A DNA stretch of 64,000 nucleotides from Symsagittifera roscoffensis. Taxonomy: Eukaryota > Xenacoelomorpha > Acoela > Convolutidae. Shown here piece by piece: positions 34,770-44,529 of the stretch. The translations under genes and the position numbers were made by a program. The notes beneath the pieces are model-generated. The model saw only the letters and a program-made list of their open reading frames with translations. It was not told the DNA's origin and searched no databases. Position 1 is the stretch's first letter. Each line of letters opens with the position of its first letter. The stretch is taken from assembly GCF_963678635.1 (NCBI RefSeq), contig NC_087062.1, positions 30,468,833 to 30,532,832 on the forward strand, written 5' to 3'.

Positions 34770-37700
34770 AGTAGTAAGCTAATAGTATTAGTAGTGGTTT
34801 TCCCACATGAGGTCCTGGCCCCGTCAAAATACATGTTCGAATAATAAGTTTGCTCAGGCAGATTTTCAATGCACAATCGCACGTATTTTTCCATATACTC
34901 TGGTTCAGTCCTTCGTAATGCTCCAGGTGTTTTCAAATTATCCCTAGAACGCGTTTTTGCAGCCAGTAGCAATCTATACATCCAGTTGGAGAACGATTTA
35001 GAGGTCGACAAGTCTGTTAGAAGAAATCTTTAAGTCTTGTTCGACTTTCATCTCTTGGAACTCTTCAGCTAAAACACAATTTTGCACGATCTTTCATAAA
35101 ATTGGGGATATTATGATCTACAGAGTCGTTTTTCCCATTTATAATTTATAGAAAAAAATAGTTCATCTGAACGTACATGGATAAAGGCAAAAAAACGCAA
35201 CTCGAAAAAGTTTTCGTAATAAGTTGAGTCTCCCGGTAGAATCCTTTTTCCACGCGCTTTTGAATAGTTTCTTGTTAGTTTAAAACGTCTTTACTTGATC
35301 CAAATCACAGTTTAGCGTAAAACAAAACGGAGGCTATCATAGATTTGTAAAGTTTAAGTTTGCCACAAGATGGAGTTTGCCTGTATTTCGCTTTACCATG
35401 AAAAAAGTTCGATTGGTTTTTGAAGCAAGCAGCATCTTTATGTGAGTTTCAATTTAGGTCACTCGATATAATAGTGCCTATTTTTTTTTTGATTTGCCTC
35501 TCATTTGATTTCAGTTTTGATGAAAAAGAAGTTTATTAGAATTTCCAAAAATTAAATGCTTGTATTTGCCAAAGTTGAAGAACATATGTTGTTATTTATA
35601 ACCGATTGAAAGGTTTTTTCTAGTTCTGGCTGATTTCATCGATCTTGATATTTGTGCTGATAAATTTCGCATCGTCAGCAAATAAGAGTGATGTCATCTT
35701 CTCACACTTGCGCCGCAGGTCGCTAATGAAGGCCAGAAAAAACAAGGTTCACCCTCAAGGTCACTACTGGTAACTTTTTTAAACAGAAAATTAGTGATGA
35801 TTTGTTTGAATTAATTGGAAATATTTTGCAGATATGACTTAAAACAACTGAATAAGTTTCCTCTAATACCTGTGCAATATAATTTAGAGAGTAGAATGCC
35901 ACGATCGAATTGTTCAAAGACTTTGCTAAAATATGTGAAAATTACGTCCAATTCTTCACCGTTTTCTACAAAGCGTAACTTTTGTTCAAAAATGACAAAA
36001 GTTGCAATATAGGTGACCTCGTCTTTCTCAAACCATTTTAGGAACCGTCAAAAAGGCCGCTATAGTGCTCACTAAACCTTTTGAATATGATCTTTCTTAT
36101 ATTTTTTAAACTGTTGATAATAATGAAACTAGACGGTAATTTTCTTCATCATCTTTACTACTTTTTTGAACAGTGGACATTTAACTGATTATTTCCAAAT
36201 ATTGGGAAAAGTTGAAGTCTGAAGAATTTCTGAGAAAATTTGCCAAAGGGAACGAGAGATTGTATGGCTGCTTTTAATTAATAAATGGGAGGTATGACGA
36301 CTGAACGTTTGCTTTTGTTTACTTTAAACTATCAAAAAAAATTTTGGTATCCAATTCATCAAATAACGAGTTCTCAAGAATAAGAGTGACAAATTGTTCT
36401 TAATTTTTGGAGAAAACTGATGACACAACGTAAAATGATGCAGAGAAGTTTGAGAATAGCTCTACTTTTGTTGAATTACTTCTAGCTTTTTCATCTAGAT
36501 ATAACATACGCGGGTATGAACTGAAGACTTAAAGGCTTTGAAGTATTTAAAAAATTTTCTTGTCAATATCTCGGCAGCAAGGTTTTGTTCATAATCTATT
36601 TTATCACTCTCGGCGTTTTCAGAAATTTGAAACTTCAATGCTTGAACCTTTGGGTGCATTTCACTGTTTTTCTTTGTCGCCGTTTTAAGACATCCACGGC
36701 GGTAAGGACGCTCAATGACTTGTGCGTTCGGGCATGTCTTCCTTAATGAGATGTTTCAGCCATTTTTGACAACTATTTACAAGACAGTTTGTCCAGGACC
36801 AGCAAATTGATTGAAACCGATGTTCTATCATAAGATCTTTTAACAAAATTGCCGTTGCAGTAACTATATACATCTTTTTAACATAACTTCTTTGATTAGA
36901 TATAGATTCGTCAACAGATATTTCAAGAAACAAATGGAAATTGATTGATTCGAAAACTTTGGGTCTCCGAATTTGGATAGATTTATGCAGTGAATATGTT
37001 CAATGACTAGTACTAGATTGAGTGTTCCTGTGGCTGCCAAATTGAAAAAAGGTTTTTGTTGTAACTTCATAGTGTCGATCAGTTCCAGGAACTCATTTTC
37101 AAGATCAATACTGAAAGACATACTGCACCAACTTAATTCAGGAGAAATAAAACCACCATAAATTATAACTCTTTACAACTTTACTTGAATTTCGAAAATT
37201 ATAGAGAAACTGCCTTAGATCTTGGGTAGTAAATACATAGTTGCTATTTGAGGGAGGGACACAACAACAAATTAAAAGTTTTGTTCGGCTCCCTGCACTA
37301 ACGTAGCACCCAACTGCAGAGCCGTTCCTGGTAAAGTCAAAGATCATTTGCTCTGATTTATGTACCTCCATGGCACCCAAATGCAGAGCTGCTTTTAGAT
37401 TATAGAAAAGCTGCCTTCGATCTTGGGTGGTATATGTTTAGTGGCTATTTGAAGGAGGGAACAACAACAAATTACAAATAATATTCGAGTTCATACACTA
37501 GCGTAGCACCCAACTGCAGAGCCGTTCGAAGTAATTTCAAAGATCACTTGCTCTGATTTATGTACCTCCATGGTACCTCCATGGCACCCAACTGCAGAGC
37601 TGTTTGTTGTAAATTCGAAGATCTTTTGGTCTGGCTTATGTGCCTCCACGGTACCTCAATGAGCACTTGCTCTATTTTATGTGCCTCCTTAGTACCTCCA

Positions 37701-37831
37701 TGTGCAATTGTGTTAGAATTTGTTTTTCTGTTGTCTTGAAAACCGTTATTACCCGAGAAGAAAAGGATATTGTCAATTAGCCACGTTTCAGATGCGGATA
37801 TACATACTAATTTGCAAGCGTTGGTTAACAA
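34770..37831 (-). pseudogene. EEP/RT non-LTR retrotransposon ORF2 remnant (minus strand)
   Basis: Minus strand from 37831: EEP N-terminus (LVCISASETWLIDNI, then a GGT block), an internally repeated EEP part (37300-37620), EEP continuation (SRTKLLICCCVPPSNSN, near 37300-37240) and EEP C-half (ENEFLELIDTMKLQQ, about 37100). After the linker with SLPPWMS (about 36690) come RT motifs: FPNIWK...CPLFKK and NYRLVSLLSTV (about 36220-36110), palm A-like FSKVFEQFDRGILLSKL (about 35930), palm C LLFADDAKF with both Asp kept (about 35670), and thumb KLYKSMIASVLFYAKL (about 35320). A C-terminal part (34770-35011) is tentative. Many frameshifts and stops. A different lineage from the triplicated element. 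Confidence 0.7.
37300..37620. repeat. Short irregular direct repeats inside an EEP pseudogene
   Basis: The string GCACCCAACTGCAGAGC (or a one-base variant) recurs near 37306, 37373, 37507 and 37585, with flanking GGTACCTCCATGG and TGCTCTGATTTATGTACC also repeated. Spacing is about 68, 134 and 78 bases, i.e. a ~200-bp duplicated unit (37306 to 37507) with smaller repeats inside. It duplicates part of the EEP coding sequence on the minus strand. Confidence 0.7.
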
Positions 37832-38520
37832 AAAAACTGAAAAAATTTGACGCCTTTCTTTTTATATAAAGTGCGGATTTTATAGACTAGTGATGATAAT
37901 TTTTGCAACTGTAGTCAGTCGCCTAAACTGTCTGCTTTATTTTTCAGAAATTAGGGCCTCCTTCTGATTTTTATATCTTCTGTCTTATGTCCAGCATTCA
38001 AAAACTCTCTGCTGTTCTTTAATCAAGAAAGTTCCGTTTCCTCAACATTCTTTATCAAAGAAGCGATCAGAGTTTTTGCGCAGAGACTCTTAAGATTACC
38101 TGCAGCGCTTCTGTCATCTGCGTACCTTTTTTGCTTTCTCACAGCCTAATTGTTGTGATAAAATTATTAAAAAGTTTCATGTGATATGGTACGCTACTAA
38201 TGGTACGCTTGTAAGAAGAAGGCCTGGGACGGGATTTTAGAGACAAGCTCATCAAGCCGCGATACTTCCCCTCTACCGAAACATCCCCGCCGCAAGCTCC
38301 ATCCGTGAAAAACCAGGTTGAAATCGCTTTCATTTCTTTTTTTTTTTGTATTTTGTTTTTAAAATCCATTTCTCTACAATCCATTTTACAACTATTCTTT
38401 CTCTTGTTTTGCATTTTTTGTAACTTGTTTAGTGAATGTCTAGGCTGAAGTAGAGGCCGAAGTGGCTACCAAAATGGAGCAGGAAACTGGTATTAGGAAC
38501 CTCAAGGACTAAGTACTGCA
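37832..38520. other. Spacer, no supported gene
   Basis: AT-rich with one T11 run near 38340. A 91-codon minus-strand frame (38139-38414) has no recognisable motif. It may include 5' sequence of the retroelement fragment that follows. Confidence 0.4.
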
Positions 38521-38690
38521 GCTCCAAAGATGTCAGAGCCACGGTTCACTCGTACAGAGGTGCAAAACTAACCGACCTTGTCGTTACTATCTCGCGCTAC
38601 TCCTCGCATAAACTGAGCTGTGTTTTTATAGTAGCCGGCTTCAATGATATTTTCTCTACGGTTTCAGACTTTGCTAATGATTGGAGATTT
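38521..38690 (+). pseudogene. SGNH-hydrolase-like ORF1 fragment of a retrotransposon
   Basis: A short plus-strand frame reads SKDVRATVHSYRGAKLTDL and, ~20 codons later, VFIVAGFNDIF. The spacing of a VHS-GA block and a GxND-like block resembles the esterase (SGNH) domain found in ORF1 of some CR1-type elements. Upstream sequence is too decayed to extend it. Possibly part of the element at 38991-42395 or of an older insertion. Confidence 0.4.
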
Positions 38691-38990
38691 TAAATAAGTT
38701 TGATAATTCAATAGTTTAATAAAATGTGCTTATTCTCCTCTCTGCAAACAATCACTTCATAAACAGAAATTTTGGTGCTCTAAATATCACTTTGATTTGC
38801 CTTATAAAAATATTTCACCACTCAAGAATCCGAACTACTTCCCGCATTCGCAAAGTTATTTTTACTGCTACTATGTTTTGTAAAGGTAGTAATTATTTTT
38901 CTTTTTTATGCTAATGAAATTTTCAGATTTTTGCTTGCTCAGCTAACTTGTATATAATCACTATAATTTAACCCTCCTTGCTGCTAATTT
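38691..38990. other. Spacer between SGNH-like fragment and PHD/RT/RLE element
   Basis: 300 bases of AT-rich sequence, no feature recognised. It could be the inter-ORF or 5' region of the retroelement that starts at 38991. Confidence 0.35.
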
Positions 38991-41900
38991 ATGGCCGATC
39001 AAACGCACTGCAACAATTGCAAATGCTAACTCCGAAAAGTGTTGTGTGTCATTTGCAAATTATACGTCCATGTCTCATGTAGCGGGCTACAGAGCAGCAA
39101 ATTTAATCAAGATTGGGTCTCCTGCATAGAATGCACCCCCGAGAACTTTGCAAAACGGTTCAATTCCACCAACGGACCAACAAGCACGGCCCCCATCACA
39201 GCTCAAGAAGAAACATCACCGGCAACACCCGAAATTTAACGTACTGCGCAACACAGTTTAATCCATCGCCCCCTGCAATCACTACAGTCCCCTTCGACCC
39301 CTGAAAACTTATCGAACAAGAACTTGAAATTGAAATAAACGACATATATAAAAATTTCGTTAACTGGAAACCGCGCTTCATAGCTCTAAGCAAAAAAAAG
39401 CCCGGTTTCCAATTCATAGAGTTACTGACAGCAGCTGATGCCATTACTAGAAGAAACACCAGATTCTATCGTCGCAATGAAAACAGCAATGTTTCTCCCA
39501 CACCTGCTGCTCACCAAAACTAAATCAGAAACAAACGGATCAAACTCCAAAACTCTGAGCCACCGCATAGTTTTTCGGAAGCAAGGCCTACTAGAAGAAC
39601 TTTTCACTGATGCGAAAGTTCTCCAATTCAGACATCCAAAACAGAAGAAGTGCGAATTAAAAGAGGCAATCAAGCAATTCGATAAATTAATGAGCACAGG
39701 CAAAATATCTGCCGCCATCAGCTGACTTTCAGACAAGAAAACAAAATGAGTATTTCACCTAAACGAAGTCATTGAAGGAAAAACAGTTCTTATTATCCTG
39801 AAAGAAAAAAACCAACCAGCCAAAACAGCGAATACTAAAACTGAAGTAAGTGACGACATAATGCCATACCACCCCTCTATATTTGAACAAATAATCGCCA
39901 AGACAGTTCAAAAATCAACTCTGAAAACGCACGGAAGCCGCTGTCCCTCAGGTCTAGATGCGTGCGAATGGAGAAGGATATTAACTCACTTCAACCAGAC
40001 ATCCATTGAGCTTTGCAAAACAATTGCAAAGCTATCCTATGCAATAGCAAGTAAAATTTTCCCCCATGAAAACCTAACGGTATACAATTCGTTTCGCCTG
40101 ATATCACTGGACAAAAATCCAGGGGTACGGCCCATTGGTATAAGCGAGGTTCTGAGACAAATAATTGGGAAAACAATCACCCAATGTATAAAATCAGTCC
40201 TCAAAAATCTCAGAAAAAACTTCCATTTCCGTTAGGCTAAATGTGGAACCGAGTATGCTATCCACAGATTGGGGAACGAGTTTGAGAAACCAAAAACGAA
40301 CGCGATACTTATTATTGATGCAGAAAACAACTTCAACTCGCTAAATAGAGAACTTGCTCTAAAAAATGTCAAAATCCTTTGTCGCACTACATCATGCGCT
40401 GGGCAACACATATAAACATCCTTCAAATTTATATGTCCATAACACGGTTTTGACATCTGTGACATTCGACCAGAATGGCGGTCAAATTGCATGAAATAAA
40501 GAAACGAAATTTTATTGGAACAGTTTAGAGGAAGGATTGGCTGTTTCAGACCATTAACGGTCTTGTTGGGTAAACTGATTGAATTGAGAGAGATCATTTT
40601 TAGCTGAATTTTGAATTTTTGAAAAATCGGTTGTTAAGACACTTGACCATTTTCATTTTCGCAAATACAGAAAAAGCGCGAAAATCCTCAGAACAACTAT
40701 TTTTGCTAGTAGAAAACAGACCGACGATACGAATTGGAATTACGATCGATATTATTGTTGGGAGCACATTCCTAATTGTAATGTTTGTGCAGCTACACCC
40801 GTTACGGAGCAATTACCGAGAATTCAGAGGGGTATCAGGAGGATTTTACTACCCTTCTTGAGTGACGAAACGAATGCTCTTCGTCCGGATTCAAGAATAA
40901 ATAAGGGTCTCGGGAAGAGACTGAAGCTGTAATTTTAACAACTTTTAGCTTCCTGGCTTGTCCTGAGTTGAGTTTAATGAGTATGAGAAGCTAGGAGTTG
41001 AAGGAAAAAGTTGATCCATCCCCGATGAATATAATGATTTTTTTCTACTGAACAAAAACAATCGTAATATTATAATTAAGTAGTAGCCCTGTTGTTAGGA
41101 CTGACTTCGTAGTCTGGGGATACTGAGGCGGAGCCATTAGCTCACTATTTTTGCAAGTAACTAAGTTAATTTGCCTGATCTGGCTGAGTCCTTAAATAGT
41201 TATGACTTTGTCGACCCGATGTTAATGGACCACACATAGTACCGGCATTGAAGAAGACAATAAAAAGCATGTGAAGCCGTGTTGAGACGTTAGCTTTGTT
41301 TTCCATCGTTACTTTCTTCGGGCGAATGTTACAGTCGGTCTGGTAAAAGGTCGGTTCCCGTTTGTATTATTCTATTACCCAAACAAAACATGCTTGCTGT
41401 TCCAGACATCTGGCAGAGTAAATTATGTAATTGTATAGTAATAAGGGTTTTTATCCCATGGGTTTTCACCCAAAATATAGTTTAATGAATTCTGAATTTT
41501 CCATTTGGGTTATACTTTCAACGTCGACTCTTTATTTGCCTTGTGCAGCTGTCCATTTCTGATTAGTTTGCGATGAAATTCCAATTGTTTCTCAAGAACC
41601 TGTAATGTACAGGCCCATCTCAATTACAGGATCATTATCAAAAGTTTTAAACTTAACATATAAAAAAAACAATCTTAACAGTGATCCAGAAAGATGAACA
41701 AACTCCGATAAATAGAAACTTCAAAACTCAGAGACAGAACATCACACTCTCAAGAAAAGCTAAATTTATGGGATCTGCTCCTCAGAAAAAAAACGGACAT
41801 AAATCTAGCGTCGGGAAAGGAGCATCAAAATGGCTCAGCGTGCTACCCTTAAAAAATACAATTTTTTTCTCAGCAAATCAGAGTTTGAAGATGGATTATA

Positions 41901-42395
41901 TCTGAGATATGGAGGGGAAACATGAAACGCTCCACGTACATGCCCATAAGGACAACCGTTCAAACTGACACACTCTCTACACTGTCCCAAAGGTGGATAG
42001 ACTCACCTAAGACTTAATGAAATAGCTGCGACAGTCCTGGACGAAGTCTGCCATGAGTATGAAATACAGCCGAAACTTCAATCGTTGGAAGGCGAAAGAT
42101 TTCACAACTTATCAATCACTATTGAAGATGACGCTCGACTTGACATCAAGGCAAATGTACTCTGAGGAGGCCGATTCAGCCGAACCTGTTTCGATATAAA
42201 AATTTTCAACCTCCATGCTAAATCCTGCCCTAAAACAATATCTGACGCCTTAAAATCTCATGTGAGTGTCAAAGCATTGAAATACTAACAAAGAATTCTG
42301 GATGTGGAACACAGCAGCTTTGTTCAACTAATTTTGCGAGTACCGGAGGAGCAGCACCAGGCTCTACAAAAACCGTCCAGAAACTAGCAGAGAAA
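38991..42395 (+). pseudogene. RLE-type non-LTR retrotransposon (PHD finger, RT, restriction-like endonuclease), interrupted
   Basis: Begins with ATG at 38991 and a PHD-type zinc finger (HCNNC, LCVIC, YVHVSC, WVSCIEC). A degraded middle follows, then RT: SGLDACEWRRIL (about 39950), LDKNPGVRPIGISEVLR (about 40110) and palm A-like IIDAENNFNSLNREL (about 40312). RT stops at about 40400. Homology resumes at about 41690 with GKGASKWLSVLPLKN, a Cys/His knuckle region (HSLHCPKGG, about 41980) and the nuclease core ARLDIKAN...CFDIKIFN (about 42140-42220). This matches the same family at 49880-52206. RLE-type elements cleave target DNA with a PD-(D/E)XK-like domain. Palm B and the YADD box are missing and several stops are present, so it is dead. 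Confidence 0.7.
40400..41680. other. Foreign/unassigned segment inside the RLE element
   Basis: Replaces RT palm B through the thumb of the element. It contains an 80-codon plus-strand frame (40619-40861) with no known motif, and near 41600 a scrap reading PVMYRPISITGSLSKVLN, an RT finger motif of an EEP-type non-LTR element. No clean target-site duplication could be seen at the edges, so a deletion plus later insertions is as likely as one insertion. Confidence 0.4.
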
Positions 42396-42640
42396 CTAAG
42401 CTAAAAACGAATCTTAACATACGAATCATACATTAAATTATAGAAGAACAAAAACAAATTCTGCATTTCTGAGGAGTGCAACCCTCTGTTAGGGGGTGCA
42501 AAACTTAAAATATCCAATATAGACAATTCTATCTGGGCTATAATTCAGGAGAGTAGATTTCAATCGACAACTCTCTGGAATCTTATTAAATAGTGTCTTT
42601 TAAGATTGAATGAAATGAGGGCAGCCGTGGTGGCCCTACA
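42396..42640. other. Spacer with a short hairpin
   Basis: Contains a 24-base inverted repeat at 42477-42500 (TGCAACCC / GGGGTGCA around an 8-base loop). It may be 3'UTR of the RLE element or 5'UTR of the next one. Nothing else seen. Confidence 0.4.
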
Positions 42641-43394
42641 ATGTTTATCCTTGGCGCGAGTTCTCTCTTCAGAGCACTTAATTCTCAAGAATATCGAAAA
42701 ACGAGACACTTGAGAAGCCTAGGCGTAAATCAATCAGCCATCATAAGCGGCCTCAATTGTCATCGAAGGACACCAAAAGCGAGAAAGTCAATCTTCGCGC
42801 ATATCAGAGAGGCGGAACCAACAGAAGAGTTTGTTATTTGGCACGACGCAATAAACAACTCTTTTTCGCTCCACTTCAACAACTTTGACTCACCTCTAAC
42901 TGGACCAGAGTTGGCTGATTCTTTGAAGACTGTCTCATCTCGTATTCGATCAATCATATATTGCCAATGGACTGAAACCTCAAACATCTATCGAGATTTG
43001 CAAAACGCTGGACTCCCTGTGGTAGACGTGCTAAAGGAAATTGCTTCACGAAAAGGCGACATCAGTGAGGAGTTAAAGCAGCTATACAAACGATTGCATC
43101 AACCCTCATCAATAGAATTAAAAATTTTCTACGTTGTCCTGCGTTACGATGGATACAAACAAAAAATCTGCAAGAAGAAAACATGACTTTCTGTACGTCG
43201 AAGGAGAAACTTCAAGCTAAAGAAACTTGCGGACCAAGAATTGTTTCCAATTCCAGAAAACTTTCGTATTTATTTGAACCCGGGACAAGCGCGAAAAGTC
43301 CGAAAGAAATTGAAGCAATCGAAGCAAAAACCGACAAACTTACGACGAATCCTCAAAACTCAAAGACTCAAATCTGTAATAAAACTTTGTTGAA
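42641..43394 (+). pseudogene. Retrotransposon ORF1-like protein (possible SGNH fold), one premature stop
   Basis: A 181-codon frame from ATG 42641 to a TGA at 43184-43186. The same frame then stays open for ~70 further codons with a very basic end (LSVRRRRNFKLKK ... QARKVRKKLKQSKQK), to about 43394, so the TGA is probably a disabling mutation in a ~250-aa protein. Motifs: FILGASSLFRALN near the start, HLRSLGVNQSAIISGLNCHR, VIWHDAINNS at about residue 68, and YCQWTE. An N-terminal small-residue turn and a later DxxNN block are arranged like an SGNH esterase domain, but this is inference. The next downstream genes are a zinc-finger ORF1 and an EEP/RT ORF2. Confidence 0.5.
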
Positions 43395-43396
43395 CA

Positions 43397-43601
43397 AACT
43401 CTAGTGACCACTCTTGTAAGTGAGTTAAGGATTTTGTAATACAAATTTAAAAAGGATTTTCTTGCAGTAATAATATTTTGTGGTTTAAACTCTAGTGACC
43501 GCTCTTATCAGCGAGTTACAGATTTTGAGTTACAGAATATCTAAAGAGTTTGTGGTAAAAAAAATCTAGTGACCGCTCTTGTCAGCGAGTTACGGATTTT
43601 T
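43397..43601. repeat. Three tandem ~40-bp core repeats (TCTAGTGACCGCTCTTGTCA)
   Basis: Cores beginning TCTAGTGACC at about 43400, 43490 and 43565 share ~38 bases (through GCGAGTTACGGATTTT). Spacers of ~35-50 bases, two of which share TTTGTGGT. They lie exactly between the ORF1-like frame ending near 43394 and the ATG at 43621. Could be 5'UTR monomers/promoter of the next element, or an inter-ORF region. Confidence 0.7.
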
Positions 43602-43620
43602 CCAAAGTAAGTGTTTAGCT

Positions 43621-44520
43621 ATGTCGCATAAAACAAGGCTAAAACTTGCAACAGATACAACAAAATAGGGCCAAAAATTTTCTAAAACCTGTTAGTTTGA
43701 AATATCTGCCGATGAGGTTGATTTTCACTGCTTCAGCTGTGGAGTCAATTTTCATTTGACAAAAGACTGTACGGCACTAAATGATGCAGCGCTCCTAGGC
43801 GTAAAAGAGCTGGGAAGTAATGCACTTCTTCTGTGCAATGACTGTGTGGCGCGAAAACAGCGAGATCGGATCATAGAATAAGCTGCAAAAATTCAAGAAC
43901 CCAAAGATGATACACAACTGAAATTTCTTCAAACAGAGATAACAGAAATAAAAAAACACAATATCCGAGTTAAAAGAATCCTTCGTAAAGCATCCAATTC
44001 CAAAACAAATTCATATAGGAGCAGAACATCCAACACCTAAAAAAACTGTGGAAGCCGAAACCCCCGAAGGCATACGAGTAAGAGGTGTGCCTTCAAGCAC
44101 TTCAAAACTTGCCGGTGAGCGAAATGAGCATGATATGGAAGAGATATCCGATTTAATGCCGTTTCTATCAATCGAACGTGAGATCACAGAAATAAAACGT
44201 ATCGGACCCTATCAAGAGGGAAGAGCAAGGACAATAGTTTTCACAGTTGCAAATAAATTCCACAGACGACTGATTCTCCTGTCCATCAGCAAGCTTAAGG
44301 AGTACGACAAATTAGTATTTGTAATTTAAGAACTCAACGCTGAAGAAGCAAAACAAGAACGTCTGATACATAAGAAATGCCGAGAAATGATTGAAGCTGG
44401 AATATTACGGAAGGAACTCAAAACTAGCGACCTATAATTGTATCAGAAAGACGGGAATGACTGAGTAGAAGTCAAAAACGACGAGGAATCGTGGTAATGA
44501 CTCGCCGCAAACCTTCTTGA
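43621..44520 (+). pseudogene. Non-LTR ORF1 remnant: zinc finger plus RRM-like domain
   Basis: From ATG 43621 the sequence reads a PHD-like cysteine cluster (FHCFSC, FHLTKDC, LLLCNDC) and an E/K-rich helical stretch. It continues with an RRM-like region at 44048-44329 (GIRVRGVPSSTSK, EITEIKRIGPYQEGRARTIV) and then ELNAEEAKQERLIHKKCRE beyond a TAA at 44327. This order (zinc finger, coiled part, RRM) is typical of ORF1 of Jockey/CR1-group elements, which bind element RNA. Several stops and at least one shift. Adjacent to, and probably the same element as, the EEP/RT ORF that follows. Confidence 0.6.
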
Positions 44521-44529
44521 AAACAGTAC

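Noticed and set aside
40619-40861. 80-aa ORF inside the broken RLE element as an inserted gene
   Set aside because: No domain, no defined insertion boundaries.
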